Below, in pieces: positions 11,515 to 23,200 of a stretch of DNA of 64,000 bases (position 1 is the first letter of the stretch; each line of letters opens with the position of its first letter). The notes under the pieces are model-generated. The model worked only from the letters and a program-made list of their open reading frames with translations. It did not search any database and was not told the DNA's origin. The DNA is from Nemertoderma westbladi (lineage: Eukaryota; Xenacoelomorpha; Nemertodermatida; Nemertodermatidae), in contig JAUCBJ010007696.1 in NCBI GenBank assembly GCA_032718475.1, positions 1 to 64,000 of the forward strand, given 5' to 3'. A program made the position numbers and the translations under genes.

Positions 11515-11910
11515 CTATAGATTTGCACTCATACAATCGATCGTTGAAACGGATTTATTGCCGAATATAAGGTCAATTTCGCTCGACCCGTTGTGGCAAT
11601 AGTAAGTCGATTCTCCTTTGTTCTGAATGTCAAGTTGATTATGATAATGTTCTGAATTACACTCCATCGACAGAATTAAATCTACTTTCCTGAAGCGCGT
11701 TCTAGGACTCCGCAAGAACTCACGTAACCGACTAATTATTGCAATATCCCGCGAAATTAATTTCAGTATAGACCTTAAAATATTCCGCAACCTCCCCACC
11801 ACAACCGAATTCAACAAATACCAGGAAGTAATTGCGGATATCGATCCTGAATTCTGGAACACACCGGAACACCTGGAACGCGCTAAATAATAATAGTTGG
11901 ATGTCAGCAA
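11515..11910 (-). pseudogene. possible LINE endonuclease fragment
   Basis: A 131-codon minus-strand frame. Only the C-terminal part resembles anything: TYYCHNGSSEIDLIF fits the pattern T-Y-x4-G-x-S-x-I-D-x-I seen near the end of LINE AP endonucleases. The N-terminal half has no visible motif. It could be an old non-LTR fragment or chance, and the call is weak. Confidence 0.25.
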
Positions 11911-12066
11911 ATAACCCTCAAAGACATGTAGTGACTAGGTATTCTGCACACGGGTATCATCACATACCCCGGCATATTGTCTGCTTTTTACACTATACAG
12001 TATGCAACAATCACGTTTTACCTTGTGTGCCAATACCATGGCTTATTTATTTAATAAAAAATTATT

Positions 12067-12273
12067 ACCGGTGTAACAGAGAATTTTCACTAACCATACA
12101 AAATCACCCCCCGGTTAAAATTCACTAGTGTATTCTCATTCACGGGGTGTATTTTCCCTAGTGTATTTTAACCCCCTCCAGTGTAATCGCACCCCTGCAT
12201 TTATCAATTTTCACTCTGTGCAAATCCATCCCTGGTTACATTTCCCTAGTGCAGTAGTGTATTCTCACTATTA
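12067..12273. repeat. satellite-like segment A, left copy flanking RTE copy 3
   Basis: About 207 bp with degenerate internal repeats of the type CTAGTGTATT plus a C run. A second copy (13946-14133) lies immediately on the other side of RTE copy 3. The left copy has about 20 extra bases in the middle. Confidence 0.75.
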
Positions 12274-13945
12274 ATCAATAATGACAGGGTATTGCCCGAT
12301 AACTTTATAGAAGTAGAAGTGTTCGAGTCTGTACTCCCAGATATTCCCATTGGTGATATCTCCTTTGCAGAAGTGAAGGCTGCTGCAAAGAGCATTAAGA
12401 CCAATCGTGCCAGTGGAGTAGATGGTGTTCCCCCTGAGGTCTTTAAAATACCTGAGTGTTTAAAGCTCATCTATCCCATCATAGTAGACATGTACCGAAC
12501 AACAAGAGTCCCACAAGAAATGAAAACAAATAAGTTGGTGCCAGTTCCCAAGAAGGGCAACCTAACACTCTATGGTTCTTTTCGGGGAATCTCATTGATC
12601 TCGATTGCTGCAAAGCTAGACAATAGAATTCTATTAAATCGCATCAGGGATCCCATTTAGAGACTGCTCCGTGGAAATCAGAATGGGTTCCGTAAAGGTC
12701 GTCGAACCATGGAGCCCATTTTGGCACTTAGAAGGATAATTGAAGAGTTATCAAAAAAGAAAGACAGGCATCTGGCTGTTATCTTTGTTGACTTCTTCAA
12801 GGCCTTTGATTCAGTCTCTCGCTCACGTATGTTCAGCATACTTTCATTATATGGGATTCCTGATGAAATTATTGCAGCAATCAGATCAGTATACGATGGT
12901 TCTACAACATTTGTGTCTACTGTTGACGGTGACACGGAACCATTTGAAGTGTTATGGGGCGTCCTCCAGGGAGACACACTTGCACCATTCTTGTTCATAA
13001 TTGTTGTTGACTATGTTCTACGCATGTCCTTAGATCATCATAATGATGATGGGGTGATGATATCTCCACCTACTGGCTCCAGAAATCGAGGAAATCCTGC
13101 CAAGTACCTAACTGATCTAGACTTGGCTGATGACTTAGGAGTACTCTCAGAATCACTAGAGGGAGCCCAACGGCTCCTCAGCTCATTAGAACATGCTGCT
13201 TCTAGTGTTAGTCTTTTTATTAACTCCAGAAAGACCAAAATTTTGACAGTTAACTTTGAAAGTCCTCAGCAAGTCTCTGACCGGATGAGCATAAGCTCAA
13301 AAGATGGTATGCTTGAGTATGTGGATGACTTCTGTTACATGGGATCATGGATCCGGAAATCAGGTGAGGACCTTTGAATACGTAAGGGAAAGCCATGGGC
13401 AGCCTTGGAAAGGCTTTCCAGGATTTGGAAGTCACCGAGAATTAATCGGACACTTAAGGTCCGATTATTTAGAGCAGCAGTAGTTCCAGTACTCCTCTAT
13501 GGGAGTCCATGCTGGGCTCTAACTGCTGAGGACACCAAATCTCTGGATGGCACATTCACAAGAATGCTACGCCGGGTTCATTGTGTCAAGTACAATGCAC
13601 ACATCTCCAACCAGACACTATATAACATTGGAGGTGTCTCATTGGTTCCCCCAAGCTTGACACTAGAACAAAATCGCCTCTGCTTTGCATGACATTGCTT
13701 TCGCCGTGAGGACCAGCCAGTGCATAATCTTGTACTTTGGTGGCCCCATGGAGTGAATAAGCATGGTGGACAGCCCATGACTTTCTTGAGACGCATCTTA
13801 AAGGACACTGGCCTTGAAGATGCGGATGATCTAGCCAATGTCATGGGTGATAGGGAGTTGTGGCGGTGCAATTTTGTCGATAAGCCGGCACAGCATTCTT
13901 AAAAATGCAGCTGCAATGCAGCATGACGATCCTAGTAGTAGTAGT
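12274..13945 (+). mobile_element. RTE-clade LINE, 5'-truncated (copy 3)
   Basis: A plus-strand copy of the same family as copy 1, starting just before the RT domain and ending with a TAG-triplet tail. It is inverted relative to copy 1, so the two form an inverted repeat with arms of about 1.65 kb spanning 3.4-13.9 kb. It sits exactly between the two copies of segment A. Confidence 0.87.
12276..13902 (+). pseudogene. RTE reverse transcriptase, three nonsense mutations
   Basis: One continuous frame with no frameshift runs from the LLNNDRVLPDN-like region to the natural TAA at 13902. It carries VPVPKKGN, NGFRKGRR, VDFFKAFDS, LQGDTLAPFLF, a LADD variant of the FADD catalytic motif and the C-terminal GHCFRR region. 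In-frame stops: TAG at 12658-12660 (Glu in copy 1), TGA at 13375-13377 (Arg CGA in copy 1, a CpG-type change) and TGA at 13690-13692 (Gly in copy 1). The catalytic-loop change from Phe to Leu is a further sign of decay. Confidence 0.85.
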
Positions 13946-14133
13946 ACCGGTGTAACAGAGAATTTTCACTCCCCATACAAAATCACCCCCCGGTTAAAAT
14001 TCACTAGTGTATTCTCCCTAAGTGTATTTTAACCCCCTCCAGTGAAAACTCACCCCTGCATTTATCAATTTTCACTCTGTGCAAATCCATCCATGGTTAC
14101 ATTTCCCTAGTGCAGTAGTGTATTCTCACTATT
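13946..14133. repeat. satellite-like segment A, right copy
   Basis: Direct repeat of 12067-12273, beginning ACCGGTGTAACAGAG in both. It continues without a break into segment B (14130-14210). Confidence 0.75.
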
Positions 14134-14210
14134 ACATAAAAATTAACTAAATTTATCATTTTCGCCCCTGTTTCTAATACCTTTTAATTACTTTTACAGT
14201 GTAATTCTAA
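14130..14210. repeat. satellite-like segment B, right copy
   Basis: Near copy of 11348-11430. It ends at the donor side of host exon 3, so it sits in the large intron directly next to that exon. Confidence 0.65.
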
Positions 14211-14211
14211 C

Positions 14212-14340
14212 CTGTACAAGAAACATCGCTTTCATCAAAACTGTATCCATCAGCACAGCAGTCGGTAACTAATCCTCTTGTTATCTTACAGTCTAATTCT
14301 ATACCTGTTGGGCAAACAAGGCAGGGATCCTCTACTGGGC
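14212..14340 (-). CDS. Cys-rich exon 3 of the secreted PAN/EGF gene
   Basis: A 129-bp phase 1-1 exon on the minus strand: acceptor TTTATTACACAG, donor CAG/GTTAGAA. With the T carried over from exon 2 the first codon is Cys. The module reads CPVEDPCLVCPTG near its start and then VTDCCADGYSFDE, ending VSCT. It has seven Cys in about 43 residues and no family I can name with confidence. The DCCADGYSFDE segment followed by a cbEGF start (Asp-Ile-Asp-Glu-Cys in the next exon) is reminiscent of the short Cys-rich modules that precede cbEGF arrays in matrix proteins such as fibulins, but this is only resemblance. Confidence 0.82.
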
Positions 14341-14434
14341 CTGTGTAATAAAATATATAATTATCAATAATTATTGAATCTAATTATTATGAGAACATTT
14401 GATATAAAAGGAATAATTTATAAAACCAACTTAC

Positions 14435-14710
14435 ATTGAAATTCGATATTGTCCACCTTGTCGAAGAACGCAACATAATCCCCATATGTTTCAATGATGT
14501 TGCTTAGTTTTGTGTCAGAATATTTTGTAATTTCGAAGAAACATGATTTGGCCCTATGGTCCCAGGCCCACACAGCAGCTGCACATTGTGTAACAATGCC
14601 ACATTCTGCCATGCATTGTCTATAATTGTCAATGTGATTCTGTTTCATTAGGGAAACATCTCCGAGGAAGGTGGCGTGACATGGTGAGGTAAATGAGCCA
14701 ACCCATGGTA
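14435..14710 (-). CDS. PAN/apple-like exon 2 of the secreted PAN/EGF gene
   Basis: A 276-bp phase 1-1 exon: acceptor CATTCTAG, donor CAAT/GTAAGT. It opens VPWVGSFTSPC and then has YRQCMAECGIVTQCAAAVWAW followed within a dozen residues by KSCFFE and later a GDYVAFFDK segment. The C-x3-C-x5-C-x(11)-C spacing with aromatic residues after the second pair is the pattern of PAN/apple modules, which mediate protein or carbohydrate contacts outside the cell. It is the second such module after exon 1. An internal Met in this exon (14648) is not needed as a start because the frame is open to the acceptor. Confidence 0.8.
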
Positions 14711-15044
14711 CTAGAATGAAGTGGAAAATAGTTTCAATATAAATATAAACATATTTTTAATATTTACAATATTAAAAATAAAAATATATTTATATTATAA
14801 TTTAAATTATATTTTTAATAGTAATATTATATGATAATAAAAATAAATAATATAATATTTTTTATAATATTTTAATAATATTTTTTTTACATATTTTTCT
14901 TAATATAAATATTTACATTCATTCTTTCTAAATTAAAAAAAGGTTGTATATTTCTTTTAAAATTTCATTTCATATGAAATGTTTTGAATATTATGCATTA
15001 GCATTAATAACTGTTACTAAAAATAAACATACTATACTACTACT
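14711..15044. other. first intron, AT-rich part
   Basis: Extreme AT-rich sequence made of imperfect ATTT/AAAT and TAATA runs. No features beyond low complexity. Confidence 0.6.
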
Positions 15045-15560
15045 AATAATCGGTCTACTGCATTGAAGCTGCACATTGAGATGTTATTATAGCTTAAACA
15101 AAAATATTTAGCCACTAACATACAATCCACAATTGGCAAGCCCCATGCAGCGTGCATTAAGAATGCTATGCCGGCTTATCAACCGTTGCACCGCCACAAC
15201 TCCCTACCCCCCATGATTTTCGCGAGATTATTCGCATCTTCAAGGGCAGTGCCCTTAAAGAGGTGTCTCAAGGAAGCCATGGCTGTCCATCATGCTTATT
15301 TTCTCCATGGGGCTGCCAAATCACAAGATTGGGCACTGGCTGGTCCTCACGGCGAAAACTTTGTCCTGAAAAGTGAAGGCGACTTTGTTCTAGTGTCAAG
15401 CTTGGGGGAACCAATGAGACACCTCCAATGTGTGATAGTGTCTGGTTGGAGAAGTGTGCATCGCACATAACACAGTGAACTCGGCGTAGCATTCTTGTGA
15501 ATGTGCTATCCAGAGATTTTGTGAACTCAGCAGTTAGAGCCCAACATGGACTCCCCGCTC
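15045..15560 (-). mobile_element. RTE LINE 3' end, rearranged (copy 4)
   Basis: A minus-strand fragment of the copy 1 family. It holds the C-terminal domain (PCWALTAE, LRRVHC, VSLVPPSLTLEQ, IWQPHGENK) and the 3' end with a TAG-triplet tail at about 15045. About 70-80 bp of foreign sequence separate the tail from the coding part (near 15075-15145). At its upstream end the coding sequence stops abruptly at SPCWALTAEF and joins unrelated sequence after LTGERAG, so most of the element is missing. Confidence 0.7.
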
Positions 15561-16142
15561 TCTCTCCAGTGAGGGGTAAGATTGAAGCACATGACTCACC
15601 ATTGGCTATGCAGCTCATCTGCTGGGCCTTGTCCTGTCCCTGTACCCTTGATGCCAGGTGCAGGTCGCAGTAGAGTGTGCTCAAATTGGAGATGAGAGCA
15701 CTCTACTCCTGACCAGCCACTGGTAGAGTACCATCTGCTTGGTCAGGTCATATACCCCTGTAGTATATGGGTCCTTAACCCAGGACCAAGGGCCTAACTA
15801 TACCAGAACGTAGGGGGTCTTTGTTGATTTGCCCTAAGCTTTGTTACAGGACCAGATTTACCATAAGCTTTGTTACAGGACCAGATTTGCCCTATGTAAG
15901 AGGGTCTATGCAGCCACAGGTGGTACCTCCTTTATGCTGCATAGAGGTGGCAAGTTTTCTGCATCAATGAACCAGAATAGCTGATCTTACGGTAAATATA
16001 TTTTGAATTATTCTTTAAATACTTAACTTCCGACTATTTAATGACGACGATGATATATAGATACAGCATGTATGTTTATTAACTCCGCTGGGACTGCTAA
16101 TATTTTATATATTCATATTCTAAATTAAATATATAATTTAAC
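15561..16142. other. first intron, R1 repeat
   Basis: The part from about 15735 to 15990 is a copy of dispersed repeat R1, including a short internal duplication of an AGCTTTGTTACAGGACCAG phrase near 15840 and 15868. The remainder is AT-rich with nothing recognised. Confidence 0.5.
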
Positions 16143-16416
16143 CTTTTCTCTTGTTGATCCAACGTCTCTCCAGAGTTTCCACATCCCAGTTGACCATACC
16201 TTCCAGACAATCCTCCTCATATATTTCGCATCGGTCAGTGAAGTTGAAAGACCAGCATTGATCGTTCCAGTTACAATCAATGCTGCACTGGTTCGAGGAT
16301 GTGGCTTTGGTAGAAACTCCAGGTGGGATCTGGTTTGTACAGAAACTGTTGATGTAAAGACCACCAAGCGATAATCCAACCACATTGGCCAAAACGAAGA
16401 TGGTAAGTCTGATCAT
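16143..16416 (-). CDS. first coding exon: signal peptide plus PAN/apple-like module
   Basis: The ATG at 16416-16414 opens MIRLTIFVLANVVGLSLGG, a convincing secretion signal with a hydrophobic core and a small-residue cleavage region. The mature part has FCTNQIPPG, then QCSIDCNWNDQCWSFNF and RCEIYEEDC, a Cys pattern of the PAN/apple kind. The donor AAAG/GTTAAA gives phase 1, matching exon 2, and the joint codon is Val. Exons 1 to 5 therefore encode a secreted protein: signal, PAN-like, PAN-like, Cys-rich, cbEGF, cbEGF and onward. I cannot name an orthologue. A 5' non-coding exon upstream cannot be excluded. Confidence 0.83.
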
Positions 16417-17575
16417 CGTTGCAATAATATATTTAGTTACTGGCTAATTATTAAAAAAAAATTTTAATTACAGTATTTATTGAAGGCATTGATCAAAAAA
16501 TGTCTTTGTTTATTTTTAATTTAATATAAATTCATGCATATGTCAAGTTGGCAGTACCAATAAAATACTGTACATTCGATAATAGGTAGGGCACACAGTG
16601 CGTACACATAAAATGTCACCAGAAATAAAGAAACACTTAATAGCATGTAAATTTCCACATATGTAAATCCTATAATAATTATTATAATTATATTATTATA
16701 TATATATATATTATATTATATTATATATTTTATATTTGAGAATTGCTGAACCGCTAATGTGATAAATCAAAATATTTTCAAAGATTTGCAATAAACCTAA
16801 AATTCCAGCACTCCAAAATATTCACGATATATTATTGTATTATATATTATGTATTCTGTATGGTATTTACTGTATGTTCTACTTACTAGTGTATAAAGCA
16901 GTCCATGACGTGCCACTTAACCAAGTGGGCATATAAGTTGTTGACACTTTCTACCCGACCCATTTCAGCCCCGCATTAATTTTAAATTTTATTTTCTACT
17001 ATTATGCAATGAATTTCCAATTTGAAGTAATTTATTTTTGTCCGTATCTAAGTAGGCCAAACCGATGTGTTGTTACCTTACATAAATTTGGTGCATTCTT
17101 TCAGTTTTTTAGAACCACAGAAATTTTAATAGAACATTTTAATATTAATTATATAATTATGCTATTATTTAGGCCTAAGGGACTATCTGACCCCTTTTAA
17201 ACACTATCGATGAAATCAAAAATTTAAAGGATTTACTTTAATGTCTAATGTTACCCGTATCGGTACCTTACTGCTATTTGCAGTAAGCTAACTGCAATTT
17301 AATACTATTTGATGCGAATTCTCATTGATTCTCATTGATTTTTAGCTTAATTTGTTGAGTTCCCTGATGCTGCTGCCCATAGAGATATAATCGATAGAGT
17401 CGGGGGTAAATAAACTCATTTTCATTCTCGTTACGGATGGTCTTCCCTTATTAGAAATGCATTGTCGCGCAATGAAGTCAGTCGGCTCGCCGTTTGGTTA
17501 ACAAACCCAAACAAACTTAACCAACAAGGCATTGCACGATTTCGGTAGTAAACAAGAATTGCTAAATGCAAGCAG
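16417..17575. other. intergenic or promoter side of the PAN/EGF gene
   Basis: AT-rich sequence with a TA-rich run at about 16677-16735. It must hold the promoter of the minus-strand gene if exon 1 is truly first, but I see no convincing core promoter. No other gene is recognised. Confidence 0.4.
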
Positions 17576-18233
17576 GTAGGTGTGAAGATGAGACTGGGGA
17601 TGTACTATAGGTGTAAAGATAAGACTGGGGATGTAGGTGTGAAGACAAGACTGGGGATTTAGGTGTGAAGATGAGACTGGGGATGTAGGTGTAAAGACAA
17701 GACTGGGGATGTACTGTAGGTGTGAAGATAAGACTGGGGATGTAGGGGTGAAGATAAGACTGGGGATGTAGGTGTGAAGATGAGACTGGGGATGTACTGT
17801 AGGTGTGAAGATAAGACTGGGGATGTACTGTAGGTGTGAAGATAAGACTGAGGATGTAGGTGTGAAGATAAGAATGGGGATGTAGGTGTGAAGATGAGAC
17901 TGGGGATGTAGGTGTGAAGATAAGACTGGGGATGTACTGTAGGTGTGAAGATAAGAGGGGGGATGTAGGTGTGAAGATGAGACTGGGGATGTACTGTAGG
18001 TGTGAAGATGAGACTGGGGATGTAGGTGTGAAGATGAGACTGGGGATGTAGGTGTGAAGATAAGACTGGGGATGTACTGTAGGTGTGCAGATAAGACTGG
18101 GGATGTAGGTGTGAAGATAAGACTGTGGATGTAGGTGTGAAGATGAGACTGTGGATGTACTGTAGGTGTGAAGATAAGACTGTGGATGTAGGTGTGAAGA
18201 TAAGACTGGGGATGTAGGTGTGAAAATAAGACT
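17576..18233. repeat. minisatellite of 26- and 31-bp units
   Basis: About 23 units alternate irregularly between a 26-bp form (GATGTAGGTGTGAAGATRAG plus ACTGGG) and a 31-bp form with ACTGT inserted after GATGT. The insertion looks like a small internal slippage that has since spread by unequal exchange. Confidence 0.88.
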
Positions 18234-19023
18234 TACAGAGTGGTAGGGATAATGTAGATGAATAAGGATTACAGAGTGGTAGGGATTATGTAGATGAATA
18301 TGGAATGGAGGATTGAGGTGTTAGTATATGTATATTATGTACACTCACACTCATATGATTATACAATACAATGCAGCGCCTAGCATGCTGGTCAGCACTA
18401 CGACAATTATTTGCACAAAATATCAACCTCCACTGTGGAGTTGATGGTCGGAGTTGAAGATGTAAGCGAAATAATTTATTAGATTAAATATAATTAACGT
18501 CCAACCTTCGATGTTAAATGGTGATTGATCAAATTATTAGTCAGATATTATTTAACATACAAACAGATTTATTTACTGATTGGAGAACAAGAAACTGCTC
18601 CATAGCAACAACCCAGGTGCGATGTTTACCCCACATGTATTACCCCAAAGCTCACAATATTACATACAGTATAAATAATATACTACTAAAGGACCTGCGC
18701 AATGCCGCTTTATTGAGATTTTACATAAATGATTCATAAATGCCACGGTACAGTAGTTAGTTACCGAACTCCCATGCGTTAGATTTCTTTGTTTTGGATT
18801 ACTGTAATGAGGGCCTTCGTCCAACAACCTCCAACTCGGCTGCTATTTTGGAGTTTTCAATCAAACAATAAAGCAATAATCATAATATTTATTATCATTA
18901 AGTATAACAATTAATAAATCAGACAATATATGGTACACTGCACTATATAACAACCCACCGGTCGGCGGTCAACCGCTACCGGTATAAGCAGTAAGCGTAC
19001 TTCGTACTGTCAGAAAAACTACA
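18234..19023. other. intergenic, small duplication only
   Basis: A 42-bp direct duplication (GGTAGGGAT-ATGTAGATGAATA at about 18240 and 18278) borders the minisatellite. The rest up to the BEL-A insertion site shows nothing recognisable. Confidence 0.45.
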
Positions 19024-19028
19024 CTATC
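19024..19028. repeat. target-site duplication of BEL-A (left)
   Basis: CTATC directly before the LTR TG. The same five bases follow the other LTR at 34304-34308. A 4-6 bp duplication is normal for BEL/Pao. Confidence 0.85.
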
Positions 19029-20262
19029 TGTTCGCGCTTTCAGACCTTTGGCAGTTTAACCCACCAAATTAAGATGTCTTCCAGATATTAAATCGGTTTT
19101 TAGTCTATGACAAGTATTTGATTTACTACACTAGTCGAAACCAATCTGTGCGCGATCATTCACCCGCTGGATATTCCCGGGAGATTGGGTTCGACGGTTT
19201 AATTTTATTGCTATGTAAGCCTAATGTATTATTCGACTGACAGTATTATATAATCTCTGACAATATTATTCACCTTCGGGAATATTAACAGTTCCTTTAG
19301 GACGTGGCGCTTTATCTATATAAACAGAGTTATGACTTAAACTACTCACAACGATATGGCTTAATTATAATTCACATATATGGCGCATTCTTTAGGAATT
19401 GCTTCTTTAACAGACTCACTCATACACAATGCTGCACAATACTGCACACTAATCTGCCAATCTTCACTGATTTTAGTCACATATAAAAGGAACACAGACT
19501 GACTCATGTAGGGTCTATCAAATAACATTAGATTCACTTCAAACCACTTTAACATAAGTCACAATCGTTATTGGTAACCTTTCTCTCTTACCTTCGGTAT
19601 ATCAAGAATATTGGGTTTTCGGGGTTATTTCTCGTTATTCCAATATAATAATTCATCAACCAATATAATGAATAACCGACAACAAATAGCAGTACACAGT
19701 ATCGATTGAGCAGGTAATTTTAGCAGTTTCAGCAGTTATTAAAAGCCGTGTGTCAGCAGTCAGTGTATTCCCAGATCAGTGATTCCATGAGTTTGATCGG
19801 TATGTCAGTTAAAGGATATATGCCCTTTATAATTAAACCTACTAGTGTAAGACTAAAAACTGAAAACACGGAGGTGCCAAAAGCCGGTTCTTAGGCTCTG
19901 GGCAAAAACATAACACTGAACTACTGAGTTTCTGTATATACCTCCAACACAGAGACAACAAACGCTCTGATTGGTCCACCTGAACAACGAGAGAACAAAG
20001 AAACAAAGAAACGTCGACGTGGCAATATCAGCTGCCAGCCGTCGTCATGGTAGCGACACTGTTTTCAAAGTATCCAGCTATTGCGTCACGAGATTGTGGA
20101 TTATGTCCTCTAAAGTACAAATACAGTACAAATACATAAGAAATGACTTTTATGTCCTCTAAAACACCAGTACAGCAAGGACACGGCCTTTTTATGCCTG
20201 GCAAACCAACTACAGAGTACTTTAAGGGAAAATAACCGGCTAATTACGCAAAAGCTTTTACA
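19029..20262 (-). repeat. BEL-A 3' LTR
   Basis: 1234 bp, TG...CA, essentially identical to 33070-34303. On the plus strand it begins TGTTCGCGCTTTCAG and ends AAGCTTTTACA. Confidence 0.93.
19317..19324. promoter_or_regulatory. TATA-like motif conserved in all four LTRs
   Basis: TATATAAA on the plus strand (antisense to gag-pol), also at 33358-33365 and, in BEL-B, at 47339-47346 and 59082-59089. The core TATATA is palindromic, so it could serve the sense promoter or an antisense one. Its orientation of action is not decided by the sequence. Confidence 0.3.
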
Positions 20263-23200
20263 CCGCTCCCAGAAAATGGGATTTAAGTCTATAAAATATA
20301 ACAAATCACAGTTTCTAAAATATAAAGATACTCTAAACAGTTAGCCTTTCCCACGCAGACGGCGTTTACGCAGTTTTTTGGGGCTAGCAAGAGTCCTTTT
20401 CTCTTTGGGGGGAGCCACTTTACTAGGAGGGCCATAACTCCTGGGTGAAGGGTGCAATATGATTGCATTAAAAGGTTTGGGTTTACGGTCGGTGTCTCGT
20501 CCATTTCGATATGCTTCTCCTCGAGCTGATTTTCCTCCGCTTGTCATGGGATACGTTCGTCCAAAACTCTCGCAGAGAATAGGGTTTTCTAAGCTTGATA
20601 TCTTCTTTGAGATTCGAGGTTTCCCAATCGAACTGAGATAAGGCCAATTCGTTTATCGATTGGACTTACTGTTATAACTTACGTTTATATGAACAAACGC
20701 AGGTTTCTTTTTTGATCTTTATAGAATAGCGTTTAACTCGTTTCGTACAACGCTCTCCTTCACCTTGATGAGGGGTTGTATCGCGTTAAACGGGAACGAC
20801 CATACGGTTGGATAGTGATATTAGGTGTCCGCGTCACAATCCGGCTAGGTAAGATGGGCAGCTAGCTAGAAATCACTGTCGGAGTGTTACCGATTAATTG
20901 TTAGGGTAGCACTAGATCTTTGAACAGTGAATACAGTCCGCGAGGTTCCGCGACACCACCAGGATCGCAGGTCTGAGGTCCAACTAAGGAATGAGGAGGT
21001 TTGACCGAGTATTCCGGGACTCTGATCGTAGGTTTACTCCAGGATCGTTCGAGCCGAGTGAGCATAGGTGATACGTCAACAAGTTTCGGTTTACGTGGAT
21101 GTTTATGTCTTTCCGTTTATTAGTTGAGTCTAGGGCATTTATCGTAATAATACCAAAGACGCACGTCTGGTAGGGTAAACGCGGGTGATATTTATTTGTT
21201 GTTACAATGCTTCTATCAAGAATTCCAAATATACGTTGGAGTTACCGCGTCCATTTGTTTCTTTAGTGTCTTTTCTTTCGAGTCAATTTCGAATATAATT
21301 TTCGCATTCGAATTTCAGTTTATGGTTCCGACTCCGCTGGGCAGGATATATAGTCGACATAGTCTGTATTGTGTAAATCGATAGGATGACCAGTAGTTAA
21401 GAAGCCCTTATACGTACCATTACGCCGCGTATATCGAGCAGCGAATTTTCTATAGTCCAACTCGCGCGAGCTGCTCTTGGGACATTGGCGGTTCGATATA
21501 ACGACCATCGTCCTCCGCAGCAGTTGGACTAACGTCGCCGCGTATTAAGCTATCAACAAACGCTTGTAAAAGTAGAGTATATCGCTCCCCGATACCAAGA
21601 CCATCTTCTATCAACTCCGTCATATCTGCTATATATGAGCTTATCCATATTATAATGAGTCCACATTTAGGCGAGCGGGCGTCGCTGCCTACCCCAATCA
21701 ACCCCCGGACAGTACGAGATCCTCAGCGCCGATGTGTCGTCGCCGCTGTACTTTCGCCAACGACGTAGCCGCACAACGACAACGACAACCGGCACAAGTC
21801 ACTCAACTGTCCGTCCCAAAGGCTTAGATGTACTTCAGGTTTTCCTTGGAGTTAGGTTACTTTACGATTGCGACTGGCTACTGTAAACACACCTTAGTAG
21901 TAACATTCGCCTATAAACTCACAAGTACCACACACACAACTTGTCACAAATTACACACACTCGGGTCACTTGTCCGTTAGTCAATGCCTTCCAGAATGTC
22001 ACTGTATTATTATGTATCCTTGGATACTATCAGTGCACTATTTATTCCCTATGCTATTCAATGGGACAAGCTTTCTATTGTTCTTTTAACTCAATTCTAA
22101 TTCTAGCGTGGTTGTTGCTATGGTGACATTATGTAAAGCTAGCGGTAGAATTAGGGTGATTCCAATGCATACAGATCTGGGATGTTATTTAATAGGAATT
22201 CTTTAATAGTCAATGTCCTGTTTATACATGACTTTACGAATTTTATCGGCTATTAACTATGTTTGGGAGACTTTCGTACACGCATACGCATAATAATATA
22301 AATCTCCGCTCCCTTGATCTATTAATTAATGGAATTTTGGGAATGTTATAAATTGCGTAAAATAGCAATTTATTAAATTCATTAAAAGACATGAATTTAA
22401 ATTTATTCCCTGAAATTTTATTATTTGATAATTAAATGGGCATATTTTGATTCTAGAACTTGTCTAGGGACACAAGATCCTTAATTCTAAGAAAATGGTC
22501 TCTTTAAGAATATCGGTAAATGCTACGATATCTTAATTGACTAAAATTGTTGAAGGATCTGAATTTTACAGATTTTGACTTATTTGATTTGTAAATATTA
22601 ACTAATTAATATTTGAGATGGGCACCGATTTATTCCAGAACTTGTCTGGGGACGTTAACCACTGATTCTATAATTTGTCTTTCAAGTATATCGGTGGGTG
22701 CCACGATATCTTAATTGACTAGAATTACAGATGGTCAAAGGGTTTAACAGATTTATTTTGCGTTATACGCTACTGTTAAAGGGACATCACGCTACTATAT
22801 GTATTATTTAATATACGGTATGAGAGCAATATCGCACGAAGCAATGTCAGTGTGAAGAGGCAAGTCGTTTCCAAGGTCTACCCAGAGCTTGGTTTAGCCG
22901 AGACACGAGGATCTGAACTTTGCATTCCTAATACTCTGCCTACCAATAATACTTAAATATAGTAGTGGCTTTATTGTACTTTAATAAGTACGGACATTTC
23001 ATCTTACTGTAGTTACGTATTTATAATATAATACGGACAGTAAGGAAGGAGAAAAAATAATTATTTCTTCGCCGTCTCACTAAATATAATAGAAGTAATT
23101 ACGTACGTAATAAACACGAATATATTGCACTATTCTACAAAATAATCGCTAAATAATATTCTACTAAATTAAATAAAACGATTATAATAAAATTACATAG

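Larger units (their letters stand above)
10981..12066. other. intron sequence with hairpin and satellite pieces
   Basis: Contains a GC-rich hairpin, a direct-repeat piece at 11348-11430 and a weak endonuclease-like minus-strand frame, each listed separately. Otherwise it is AT-rich with nothing recognisable. Confidence 0.4.
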
